Of a stretch of DNA of 40,825 nucleotides, positions 19,205 to 26,312 are shown piece by piece (position 1 is the first letter of the stretch; each line of letters starts with the position of its first letter). Source of the stretch: Rhodanobacter sp. (GTDB taxonomy: Bacteria > Pseudomonadota > Gammaproteobacteria > Xanthomonadales > Rhodanobacteraceae); the NCBI GenBank assembly GCA_027450005.1, contig DAIDKO010000100.1, forward strand, positions 1 to 40,825. Direction: 5' to 3'. A program made the translations under genes and the position numbers. Under the pieces are notes generated by a model that was not told the origin of the DNA, did no database searches, and saw only the letters and a list, made by a program, of their open reading frames with translations.

Positions 19205-19416
19205 GCGCGTCTTTCCCAGCTCCCCGGTGGGTACGCGGGGACGCCGGCGGGGGGCGGCTTTGCGGGGTGGTCGTTGCGCTGCTCGCCCGGGTGACGAAGC
19301 GGTTCGGGGTGCGTCGGCCAGGCTGAACGCGCAGCCATTCCACCGCGCGTAAGCGTCGCACTCGCCTTAAGATGACAGTCCGGTGTCCGCCGGGTTGCCA
19401 TCGTGGGACGTGCAGC

Positions 19417-21135
19417 ATGATCCGGTTTCCGTCGCATCGCATGCGCAGCAGCGTGGTGCGGGTGCTCGCCGCGCTGGCGTTCGCAGGCTGTGCGTGGACC
19501 ACGGTCTGGCCGGAGCCGGCGGTGTTGCAGAAGCTGTTCGTGCTGGTGCTGATGCTGTTCGCCGCCGGCGCCTTGCTTTGCGCCACCGGGCGCCTTGCCT
19601 GTTCGCTGCTGCTGGGCGGCGGCCTGTTCCTCGGGCTGCGCTTCATCTCCGCACTCAAGGAGAACTACCTCGAGACGGCGCTGATGCCGGCGGATTTCGT
19701 CTATTACGCGCGTTCCAGCCTGATCGCCACGCTGCGCCATTACCCGCATCTGTACCTGCTTGGCGTCGGCGTGATGGTGCTGGTGCCGTCGGTGCTGGCG
19801 CTGGCGTGGAAGCTGGACCGGCCGCTGTTTGCGTGGCGGCGCGGCTGGGGGCAGGCAGCCTGGCGGACCGGCGGTGTCCTGCTGTGCGCGGTGGGGTTCC
19901 GCCTGTGCCTGCTGCCGGGCGGTCCGTTTGCCAGCCTGCACCACCGCGATGTATGGGACAAGCTGTCCGACGACGCCCAGCTCACCAACTTCTTCGTCAA
20001 CATCGACGACGACGGCGTGCGGATGCCGGCGATGGCCGATGACGCAGCCGCGCAGCGGCAGTGGGCCGCCACAGAGCATGCCGGGCCCGGCGCGCGGCCG
20101 GCGCCGTACCCCGATATCGTCCAGGTGCTGGAGGAGAGCACCTTCGATCCATCGATTTTCGCCGCTTGCGACGTGCCGAGCTGCCGGTTCGCGATGTTCC
20201 GGCCCGACGCGGACACGCGCGGCAGCGGCCTGCTGCGCACGCACACCTGGGGCGGCGGTACCTGGGTCAGCGAGTTCGCCGTGTACACCGGCCTGCCGCA
20301 GGACATCTTCGGGGCCGGTGGCATGTACGCGCCGTTCGTGCTGGCGCCGCACGTGCACGACACGCTGCCCGACCTGCTACGCCGGCTGGGCTACCTCACC
20401 ATCGCGATCTATCCCACCAACGGCGCTTTCCTCAATGGCCGCGACGCTTACCGCGCCTACGGTTTCGACCATCTCTACGGTGCGGGCGAACTGGGCTTGG
20501 ACGAGTGGGAGGAGACCGACGCGCAGATGTTCGCCGCGGCCAAGCGAGTCTATGACGAGGTGAAGAAGCCGGGCCAGCCGGTGCTCGTGATGATCCTCAC
20601 GATCAACCAGCACGGCCCGCACGACGACAACCCGATGGCCAAGCTGCCGCCGCCTTGGCGCAACCTGGTGCGGGGGCTTGCCGGCAAGGGCGAGAGCGCG
20701 CTGGATTTCGATACCTACCTGTGGCGCCTGCACGATTCCGACGTGGCGATGCGGCGCTTGGAGCACGATTTCCTCGATCGCCGCCAGCCCACCGTGCTGG
20801 TGCACTTCGGCGATCACGAGCCATCGTTCGACGGACTGATCCGCCCGCTGGCGCGCACGCTGCCGCCCGCGCTGGCGCCGGAGCGCGATTTCCTCACCTA
20901 CTACATGATCAAGAGCAACTTCGCCGGGCCGCCGCTGCCGAGCTACCCCGCGCTGGACATCGCCTTTCTGCCGACCATGGTGCTGCAGGCCGCGGGCTTG
21001 CCCGCCGATTCGTACTTCTCCGCCGCCACCGCCTTGCGCGACCGCTGCCAAGGCCGCTTCGACGACTGCCCGGACAAGGCGCTGCTGGCCTCCTACTACG
21101 CGTGGATCTTTCACAGGCTGCACGTGTATGAGTGA
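19417..21135 (+). CDS. Sulfatase-fold membrane enzyme, LtaS/OpgB-like phosphoglycerol or phosphoethanolamine transferase
   Basis: A 572-aa protein with about five N-terminal transmembrane helices (within residues 12-165) and a periplasmic sulfatase-fold domain (230-560). The catalytic Thr is probably Thr282 in GGGTWVSEFAVYTG, with metal ligands Glu239 or Glu240 in QVLEESTFDPS and Asp466-His467 in VHFGDHEPS; His399 in TINQHGPHD also matches. Relatives transfer phosphoglycerol or phosphoethanolamine onto lipids, glucans or lipid A; the acceptor here is unknown. The ATG at 19417 has GGGACG upstream; an ATG at 19441 is an alternative. The stop overlaps the start of the YhhN gene by 8 bp, so the two are translationally linked. 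Confidence 0.88.
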   Translation: MIRFPSHRMRSSVVRVLAALAFAGCAWTTVWPEPAVLQKLFVLVLMLFAAGALLCATGRLACSLLLGGGLFLGLRFISALKENYLETALMPADFVYYARSSLIATLRHYPHLYLLGVGVMVLVPSVLALAWKLDRPLFAWRRGWGQAAWRTGGVLLCAVGFRLCLLPGGPFASLHHRDVWDKLSDDAQLTNFFVNIDDDGVRMPAMADDAAAQRQWAATEHAGPGARPAPYPDIVQVLEESTFDPSIFAACDVPSCRFAMFRPDADTRGSGLLRTHTWGGGTWVSEFAVYTGLPQDIFGAGGMYAPFVLAPHVHDTLPDLLRRLGYLTIAIYPTNGAFLNGRDAYRAYGFDHLYGAGELGLDEWEETDAQMFAAAKRVYDEVKKPGQPVLVMILTINQHGPHDDNPMAKLPPPWRNLVRGLAGKGESALDFDTYLWRLHDSDVAMRRLEHDFLDRRQPTVLVHFGDHEPSFDGLIRPLARTLPPALAPERDFLTYYMIKSNFAGPPLPSYPALDIAFLPTMVLQAAGLPADSYFSAATALRDRCQGRFDDCPDKALLASYYAWIFHRLHVYE

Positions 21136-21796
21136 GGCACCGGCTACGCGCGGGTTGGCCGCGGCGACGCTGCTCGCCGCCTGCGCTGCGATTGGCGGTG
21201 CGTTGCTCGCTGCGCACTCGCCGGACGGGCGCTGGCTGCACTGGATCGCCAAGCCGCTGGCGACGGCCTTGGTTTTCGCGCTGGCGCGGCGCGCGCGGCC
21301 GGCGGTGTCGGCACGCTATCGGCATTTCGTGCTGACCGGCATCGGCTGCTCGCTGGCGGGCGACGTGCTGCTGATGCTGCCGGGCGACCTGTTCGTGCCG
21401 GGGCTGGTGGCGTTCCTGCTCGGCCATGCATGCTTCATCGCCGCCCTGCTCGGCGACAGCCGTTTCGCGGTGCCGGCGTGGCCGCTGCTTGCCTGCCTCG
21501 CCTACGGCATCGCCAACCTGGCCGCGCTGTGGGGCGCGATCGCGGCGCCGCTCCGCGTGCCGGTGGTCGTCTACGTGGCGGTGCTGTGCAGCATGACCGG
21601 GCAGGCACTGGCGCGTGCCTTGCGTGGCGACGCCCCGGCGCGGCTGGCGGCGCGTGGCGCGCTGCTGTTCATGCTGAGCGATAGCGTGCTGGCCTGGGAC
21701 CGCTTCCGCGGCCCGTTGCCACTGGCCAGCCTGTGGGTGCTGGCGACGTATTATCTGGCGCTGTGGTGGATCGCCCGTTCGGTGCAAAAGGCATGA
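21128..21796 (+). CDS. YhhN family membrane protein, putative lysoplasmalogenase
   Basis: A 222-aa polytopic protein of seven or eight helices with the YhhN/TMEM86 signatures: IAKPLATALVFALA, GCSLAGDVLLMLPG with GLVAFLLGHACFI, and the C-terminal ALLFMLSDSVLAWDRF. The human relative TMEM86B hydrolyses the vinyl-ether bond of lysoplasmalogens; bacterial YhhN proteins have the same fold and some show that activity. The ATG at 21128 overlaps the previous stop and its own TGA overlaps the ATG of the next gene (ATGA). The neighbour is also an ether-lipid type enzyme, which supports a lipid ether-cleaving role. Substrate not shown by sequence. Confidence 0.85.
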   Translation: MSEAPATRGLAAATLLAACAAIGGALLAAHSPDGRWLHWIAKPLATALVFALARRARPAVSARYRHFVLTGIGCSLAGDVLLMLPGDLFVPGLVAFLLGHACFIAALLGDSRFAVPAWPLLACLAYGIANLAALWGAIAAPLRVPVVVYVAVLCSMTGQALARALRGDAPARLAARGALLFMLSDSVLAWDRFRGPLPLASLWVLATYYLALWWIARSVQKA

Positions 21797-23046
21797 ATAC
21801 GCAGGAACTCATCATCACGTTGGCCACGCCGGTGTTCTTCCTGCTGATGGGCATCGAACTGCTGGTGGCAAAGCTGCGCGGACGTGACGTCTACGCCAGC
21901 AACGACGCAATCAATAGCATCGGCCTGGGTGCGATCTCGCAGCTGGTGGCGGTGTTCGCCAAGCTGCTCACCATCGGCATCTACGCGTGGTGTGCCGGGC
22001 ACCTCGCGTTGTTCCGCCTGCCAGCGGACAGCATGGCGGTATGGATAGGCGCCTTGCTCACCTACGACTTCTGCTACTACTGGCTGCACCGCATGGGCCA
22101 CGAGGTGAACATCCTGTGGGCCGCCCACGTGGTGCACCACCAGAGCGAGCGCTACAACCTCTCCACTGCGCTGCGCCAGACCGGCAGCGGCGTGCTGCTC
22201 GGCTGGGTTTTCTACCTGCCGCTGGCAATCCTCGGCGTGCCGGTGCAGGTGTTCGTGGTGGTGGCGCTGATCGACCTGCTGTACCAGTTCTGGGTGCATA
22301 CCGAGCAGATCGGCCGGCTGGGCTGGTTCGACCGCGTGTTCTGTTCGCCGTCCAACCATCGCGCGCACCACGCGGTGAACGACCGCTACCTCGACCGCAA
22401 CTACGGCGGCATCCTGATCTTGTGGGACCGACTGTTCGGCAGCTTCGTGGAAGAGGACGCCGCCGACCCACCGGTGTACGGCACGCGCTCCCCGCTGCGA
22501 AGCTGGAACCCGCTGTGGGCGAATGCCGAGGTGTACTGGCGTACTGCCCAGGATGCCTGGCACGCACGGTGCTGGCGCGACAAGCTGCTGGTCTGGCTAA
22601 AGCCGCCGGGCTGGCGTCCGGCGGACGTGGCGGCGCGTTTCCCCAAGCCGGATTTCGCGATGCCCACCGAGCGCTACGACCCGCCTGTGAGCGCGCCGCT
22701 GAAGGGCTACGTGCTGCTGCAGTTCGCCCTGCTGCTGGGCATGGTCACGCAGTTCCTCGGCATCACGGAGCGCGTGGGCCTGCCGACGCTGCTGCTCTAC
22801 GCGATCTGGCTGGTGCTGGGCATCTGCGTGCTCGGCGCCCTGATGGAAGGCCGGCGCTGGGCGTGGTGGGCGGAGGGCGCGCGGATGCTCGTGCTTGCGG
22901 TGTCGCCGCTGGCCAGCGGCCGCTGGTTTGGCGTGGCACATCTGGATGTCCGCATCGCCCTGGCCTTCGCGCTGGTGTTCGGCGCGAGCGCGCTGGCCCT
23001 GCCGTGGCTGCGCCGGGCCACGCCGCTGCCCGCGCTACCGGCGTGA
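21793..23046 (+). CDS. Alkylglycerol monooxygenase-like di-iron enzyme (fatty acid hydroxylase superfamily)
   Basis: A 417-aa integral membrane protein with the eight-His di-iron motif: HRMGH (99-103), HVVHH (112-116) and HRAHH (189-193). Around these it reads much more like animal alkylglycerol monooxygenase (AGMO/TMEM195) than like a sterol desaturase: YNLSTALRQ, GWVFYLPLA, LLYQFWVHTEQIG and RNYGGILILWDRLFGSF are all AGMO blocks, and it has a C-terminal set of helices. AGMO cleaves the ether bond of alkylglycerols by hydroxylating next to it. The animal enzyme needs tetrahydrobiopterin; no pterin gene is in this window. The ATG at 21793 overlaps the YhhN stop by an ATGA. Family membership is firm, substrate inferred. 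Confidence 0.85.
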   Translation: MNTQELIITLATPVFFLLMGIELLVAKLRGRDVYASNDAINSIGLGAISQLVAVFAKLLTIGIYAWCAGHLALFRLPADSMAVWIGALLTYDFCYYWLHRMGHEVNILWAAHVVHHQSERYNLSTALRQTGSGVLLGWVFYLPLAILGVPVQVFVVVALIDLLYQFWVHTEQIGRLGWFDRVFCSPSNHRAHHAVNDRYLDRNYGGILILWDRLFGSFVEEDAADPPVYGTRSPLRSWNPLWANAEVYWRTAQDAWHARCWRDKLLVWLKPPGWRPADVAARFPKPDFAMPTERYDPPVSAPLKGYVLLQFALLLGMVTQFLGITERVGLPTLLLYAIWLVLGICVLGALMEGRRWAWWAEGARMLVLAVSPLASGRWFGVAHLDVRIALAFALVFGASALALPWLRRATPLPALPA

Positions 23047-23071
23047 AGCCGCTGCGCGTGACCCCCGGCCC

Positions 23072-23099
23072 ATGACCTGCGGTGCCGATTCGCTATGAT
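23072..23099 (+). promoter_or_regulatory. Sigma-70-type promoter for the amino-acid permease gene
   Basis: ATGACC (23072-23077) and TATGAT (23094-23099) are separated by 16 bp. The -10 is one base from consensus. It lies 28 bp before the permease ATG and after the AGMO-like stop, so the permease has its own promoter. Confidence 0.55.
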
Positions 23100-23126
23100 C
23101 CCCCGGTTTCCATAGGGGATGCGCCC

Positions 23127-24566
23127 ATGTCTTTGTTGAGCCGAATGCTCCGCCACAAATCCATCGAGCAGCTGCAGGGCGAAGTGGGCGGGCGCAGCGA
23201 TTTCCGCCGCGTGCTGGGCCTGTGGCAGCTCACCGCTATCGGCATCGGCGGCATCATCGGCGTCGGCGTGTTCGTGCTGGCGGGCCAGCAGGCGGCGCTC
23301 AACGCCGGACCGGCGGTGATCCTCTCGTTCCTGATCGCCGGCATCGCCAGTGCGGCGGCGGCGCTTTGCTACGCCGAGTTCGCCGGCATGATCCCGGTCA
23401 CCGGCAGCGCCTACACCTACGGTTACGCCGTGCTCGGCGAACTGGCCGCGTGGCTGATCGGCTGGGACCTGCTGCTGGAATACGCGCTGATCGTGGCGGT
23501 GGTGGCGATCGGCTGGTCCGGCTACGTGCAATCGGCGCTCGCTGGCATGGGCATCGCCATCCCGCTGTGGGCGCAGGGCGCCATCGGCACCGGCCAGGGC
23601 CATGTGTTCAACGTGATCGCGTCGCTGGTGACGCTTGGCGTGGCGGCGCTGTTGACCTACCGCACCGAATGGGGCGCGCGCTTCAACACGCTGGTGGTGG
23701 CGATCAAGGTGGCGGCGGTGATACTGGTGATCGGTGTGGGCGCGTTCTACGTGAAGCCGGCCAACTGGATACCGTTCATTCCGGCGCGCGTGGTGGGCGC
23801 CGACGGCGTGGCGCACTTCGGTTTCCAGGGCGTGGCGGCCGCGGCCGCGGTGGTGTTCTTCGCGGTGTTCGGCTACGACACGCTGACCACGGCGGCGGAG
23901 GAATCGAAGAACCCGCAGCGCGACCTGCCGCGCGCGGTGCTGCTCTCGCTGGGCATCTCGATGGCGATGTATCTCGCGGTATCGCTGGTGCTCACAGGCA
24001 TCGCGCACTACACCACGCTCAACACGCCGGCGCCGGTGGCCGACGCGTTCCAGGGCCTGGGCCTGCGCTGGGTAGCGCTGACGGTCTCGGTGGCGGCGGT
24101 GTTCGGCCTGATCAGCGTGCTGTTCGCCTTCATGCTGGGCGCCACGCGCATCTGGTTCGCGCTGTCGCGCGACGGCCTGCTGCCGGGCTGGTTCGCCAAG
24201 GTGCATCCGCGCTACGGCACGCCTCACCGTCCGACCATCGTGCTGGGCGTGTTCACCGCGCTGGTGGCCGGCCTGCTGCCGATCGAGGAGGTCGCCAAGC
24301 TGGTCAACATCGGCGTCCTCTCGGCCTTCATCATCATCTGCACCTCGGTGCTGATCCTGCGCAAGCGCAAGCCGGAGCTGCACCGCGCGTTCCGCACGCC
24401 GTGGGTGCCGCTGGTACCGCTGGTCGGCGTGGCGTTCTCGATCTGGCTGCTGTCGGAGTTGCCGGCGATCACCTGGAAGGTGTTCCTGATCTGGGTGAGC
24501 CTGGGCCTGGTGATCTACCTCGGCTACGGCATGCGCCACAGCAAGCTGGAACGCGATCGCGCATAG
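23127..24566 (+). CDS. APC-family amino-acid permease
   Basis: A 479-aa transporter with about 12 helices. It opens SLLSRMLRHKSIEQLQGE and then GLWQLTAIGIGGIIGVGVFVLAG, the substrate-binding unwound TM1 of cationic amino-acid transporter/YfnA-type proteins, with TM2-3 ending in FAGMIPVTGSAYTYGYAVLGELAAWLIGWDL. TM8-10 include TRIWFALSRDGLLPGWFAKVHPRYGTPHRP, a further APC motif. It should take up an amino acid with protons; the specificity cannot be read from sequence. The ATG at 23127 follows AGGGGAT. A MutS-like gene starts 29 bp after its stop, so they may be cotranscribed. Confidence 0.9.
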   Translation: MSLLSRMLRHKSIEQLQGEVGGRSDFRRVLGLWQLTAIGIGGIIGVGVFVLAGQQAALNAGPAVILSFLIAGIASAAAALCYAEFAGMIPVTGSAYTYGYAVLGELAAWLIGWDLLLEYALIVAVVAIGWSGYVQSALAGMGIAIPLWAQGAIGTGQGHVFNVIASLVTLGVAALLTYRTEWGARFNTLVVAIKVAAVILVIGVGAFYVKPANWIPFIPARVVGADGVAHFGFQGVAAAAAVVFFAVFGYDTLTTAAEESKNPQRDLPRAVLLSLGISMAMYLAVSLVLTGIAHYTTLNTPAPVADAFQGLGLRWVALTVSVAAVFGLISVLFAFMLGATRIWFALSRDGLLPGWFAKVHPRYGTPHRPTIVLGVFTALVAGLLPIEEVAKLVNIGVLSAFIIICTSVLILRKRKPELHRAFRTPWVPLVPLVGVAFSIWLLSELPAITWKVFLIWVSLGLVIYLGYGMRHSKLERDRA

Positions 24567-24595
24567 CCGGCCGGACCGACGGGGCGGATGGAGAA

Positions 24596-26185
24596 ATGGA
24601 GTTCATCAACAACGCGAAGTGGCTGGCGCATGCCGCGCTCGACGCGCTGATTCCAAGCCGCAAGGTGCTTGCCGAGCTGCGTGCGCAGTGGGGCAGGCCG
24701 GGCACGAAGCGCGAGCCGCTCGCGGGTCGCTGGTTCGAGCTGACGCGGGGCGCGGCGTCCTGCGTGGACGACAAGACCTGGGCCGACCTGGAGTTTCCGC
24801 GGCTGTTCACCGATCTCGACACTACGGTGACGCCGCTGGGCAGCCAGGCGCTGCACCGGCAGCTGCGCGAATACCTGGACGACCCCGCCGAGCTCGCCGC
24901 GCGCCATGCACTGCATGTGCGCCTGCGTGACGACGCGCCGCTGCGCGAGCGCCTGCAACGGGCCTTGTTCCCGCTGCAGGCGCCGGAGTATGCGCAGGTG
25001 GTCGAGGCGCTTTTCGGCGAACCGCCGGAGTTGTCGCGGGGGCGCTGGTTGCCTGGCTTAGCGGGTGTCTGTTCGCTGGCGCTACTGGCGGCGGTGATCG
25101 GCTGGTCGTGGTCGGTGTGGTGGTGGCTGGCGGTGCTGCCGGTCAATGTCGCGATCCTTTACCGCCACAGCTGGCGCGTGCTGCGCGAGATGGAACAGGT
25201 CGCCGGCTGCCTACGCATGCTGGGTGTTGCCGACCGCCTGGCCGGCGTGCGCGCAGAGGCAGTGCCGCCGCTGTATCGGCTGCTCGCCGAAGGCAGGCAG
25301 CGCAAGCTGGCGAGCCGCGCGCTGTGGCCGTTGCGCTTGTGCAAGCAGGAAGGCGTGAACTGGGTCGTGATGTGGCTGAATCTCGCCTTCCTGTTCGAAC
25401 TCAACCTGCACCTTTGGACGGTGGGCCGCTTCTTCCGCCTGCGTGGCCGACTGCGCGAGAGTTTTGCCCAGGTGGCTGCGCTGGATGCGGCCATCGCGAT
25501 GGCCTCTGCGCTGGTGCTGTATCCGCGGCATTGCCGGCCCGAGCTGGGCGTCGCGCCGCGACTGGAAATCGTGGAAGGCCGCCATCCGCTGTTGCCCGAT
25601 GGCGTACCCAACAGCATCCGCCTGGACGGACGCAGCCTGCTGGTGACCGGCTCCAACATGGCTGGCAAGACCACCTTCGTGAAGATGCTGGCGATCAACG
25701 CCATCCTCGGCCGCAGCATGGGTTTCTGCCTTGCCACGCATGCGGTATTGCCAGCTCTGCCAGTGATGGCGGCGATCCACGGCGAGCATGCTGTGGCCGC
25801 CGGCAAGAGCCACTACTTCGCCCAGATCGAGGCCATCCGAGGTTTCCTCGACGGCGAGGCACGGCACGGCAGTGGCTTGTTCGTGCTCGACGAGCCGTTC
25901 AGCGGCACCAACACGGTGGAGCGCATCGCCATTGCCGCCGCCGTGCTGCGTGCGCTCGGCGAGCGTTCGCTGGTGCTGGTCACCACGCACGACGTGGAAT
26001 TGCAGGCCATGCTTGGCGAACGCTACCTGCTGTGCCATTTCCAGGAGAACCCGGAGGTGGACGGCTATTTCGATTACCGACTGCGCGAGGGCGCCGCTAC
26101 CGCGCGCAAAGCGATACGTCTGCTGGCGCGCATGGGCTTCCCGGGTGATGTGGTGACGGCAGCGATGGGCCACGCGCAAGCGTGA
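24596..26185 (+). CDS. Membrane-anchored MutS-like ATPase
   Basis: A 529-aa protein whose C-terminal third is a MutS-type ABC ATPase: Walker A GSNMAGKTT (352-360), the N-2/N-3 region EHAVAAGKSHYFAQI, Walker B LFVLDEPFSGT (428 on) and the TTHD H-loop (463-466). The mismatch-recognition and connector domains of MutS are missing. Instead two hydrophobic stretches lie at about 153-187 and 256-274, so it is probably membrane-bound. The family is annotated as DNA mismatch-repair ATPase by homology, but a role in mismatch repair is doubtful. The ATG at 24596 is close to a GGAG and is the first in frame after the permease gene. Function unknown. Confidence 0.85.
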   Translation: MEFINNAKWLAHAALDALIPSRKVLAELRAQWGRPGTKREPLAGRWFELTRGAASCVDDKTWADLEFPRLFTDLDTTVTPLGSQALHRQLREYLDDPAELAARHALHVRLRDDAPLRERLQRALFPLQAPEYAQVVEALFGEPPELSRGRWLPGLAGVCSLALLAAVIGWSWSVWWWLAVLPVNVAILYRHSWRVLREMEQVAGCLRMLGVADRLAGVRAEAVPPLYRLLAEGRQRKLASRALWPLRLCKQEGVNWVVMWLNLAFLFELNLHLWTVGRFFRLRGRLRESFAQVAALDAAIAMASALVLYPRHCRPELGVAPRLEIVEGRHPLLPDGVPNSIRLDGRSLLVTGSNMAGKTTFVKMLAINAILGRSMGFCLATHAVLPALPVMAAIHGEHAVAAGKSHYFAQIEAIRGFLDGEARHGSGLFVLDEPFSGTNTVERIAIAAAVLRALGERSLVLVTTHDVELQAMLGERYLLCHFQENPEVDGYFDYRLREGAATARKAIRLLARMGFPGDVVTAAMGHAQA

Positions 26186-26234
26186 CGGCGGTCGGCTGAC
26201 GCCATCGCGGCAGCGTAAACTTGCGGCGTTCCGG

Positions 26235-26282
26235 CATGACCTCTGGCAGGGTGAGCGCCGGCGCGCGCGGCCTACCATCGGG
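26235..26282 (+). promoter_or_regulatory. Conserved 48-bp element upstream of the first M61 gene
   Basis: CATGACCTCTGGCAGGG, 20 variable bases, then CTACCATCGGG. The same two blocks with the same 20-bp spacing recur before the second M61 gene. The right block ends 30 bp before the GTG start. TACCAT could be a -10, but the left block is too far for an ordinary -35, so an activator site or an unusual sigma factor is possible. Confidence 0.6.
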
Positions 26283-26312
26283 TGGTCATTTCCCGCTCGA
26301 CCGGAGTCTCCC

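Noticed and set aside
21793-23046. Calling the di-iron protein a sterol desaturase
   Set aside because: The general His motif fits, but the blocks between are those of alkylglycerol monooxygenase.
22797-24539. 580-codon minus-strand open frame
   Set aside because: His/Arg/Gln-rich shadow of the permease gene.
23222-24595. Upstream extension of the MutS-like frame through the permease gene
   Set aside because: The same DNA encodes a full APC permease in another frame; the extension is Arg/Gly/Ala-rich without motifs. The MutS-like gene starts at 24596.
24596-26185. Calling the ATPase MutS
   Set aside because: The mismatch-recognition domain is missing and membrane helices are present.
26243-26260. 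Sigma-54-like TGGCA...GC promoter in the M61 element
   Set aside because: The first copy fits the -24/-12 spacing loosely, but the second copy lacks GC at -12.
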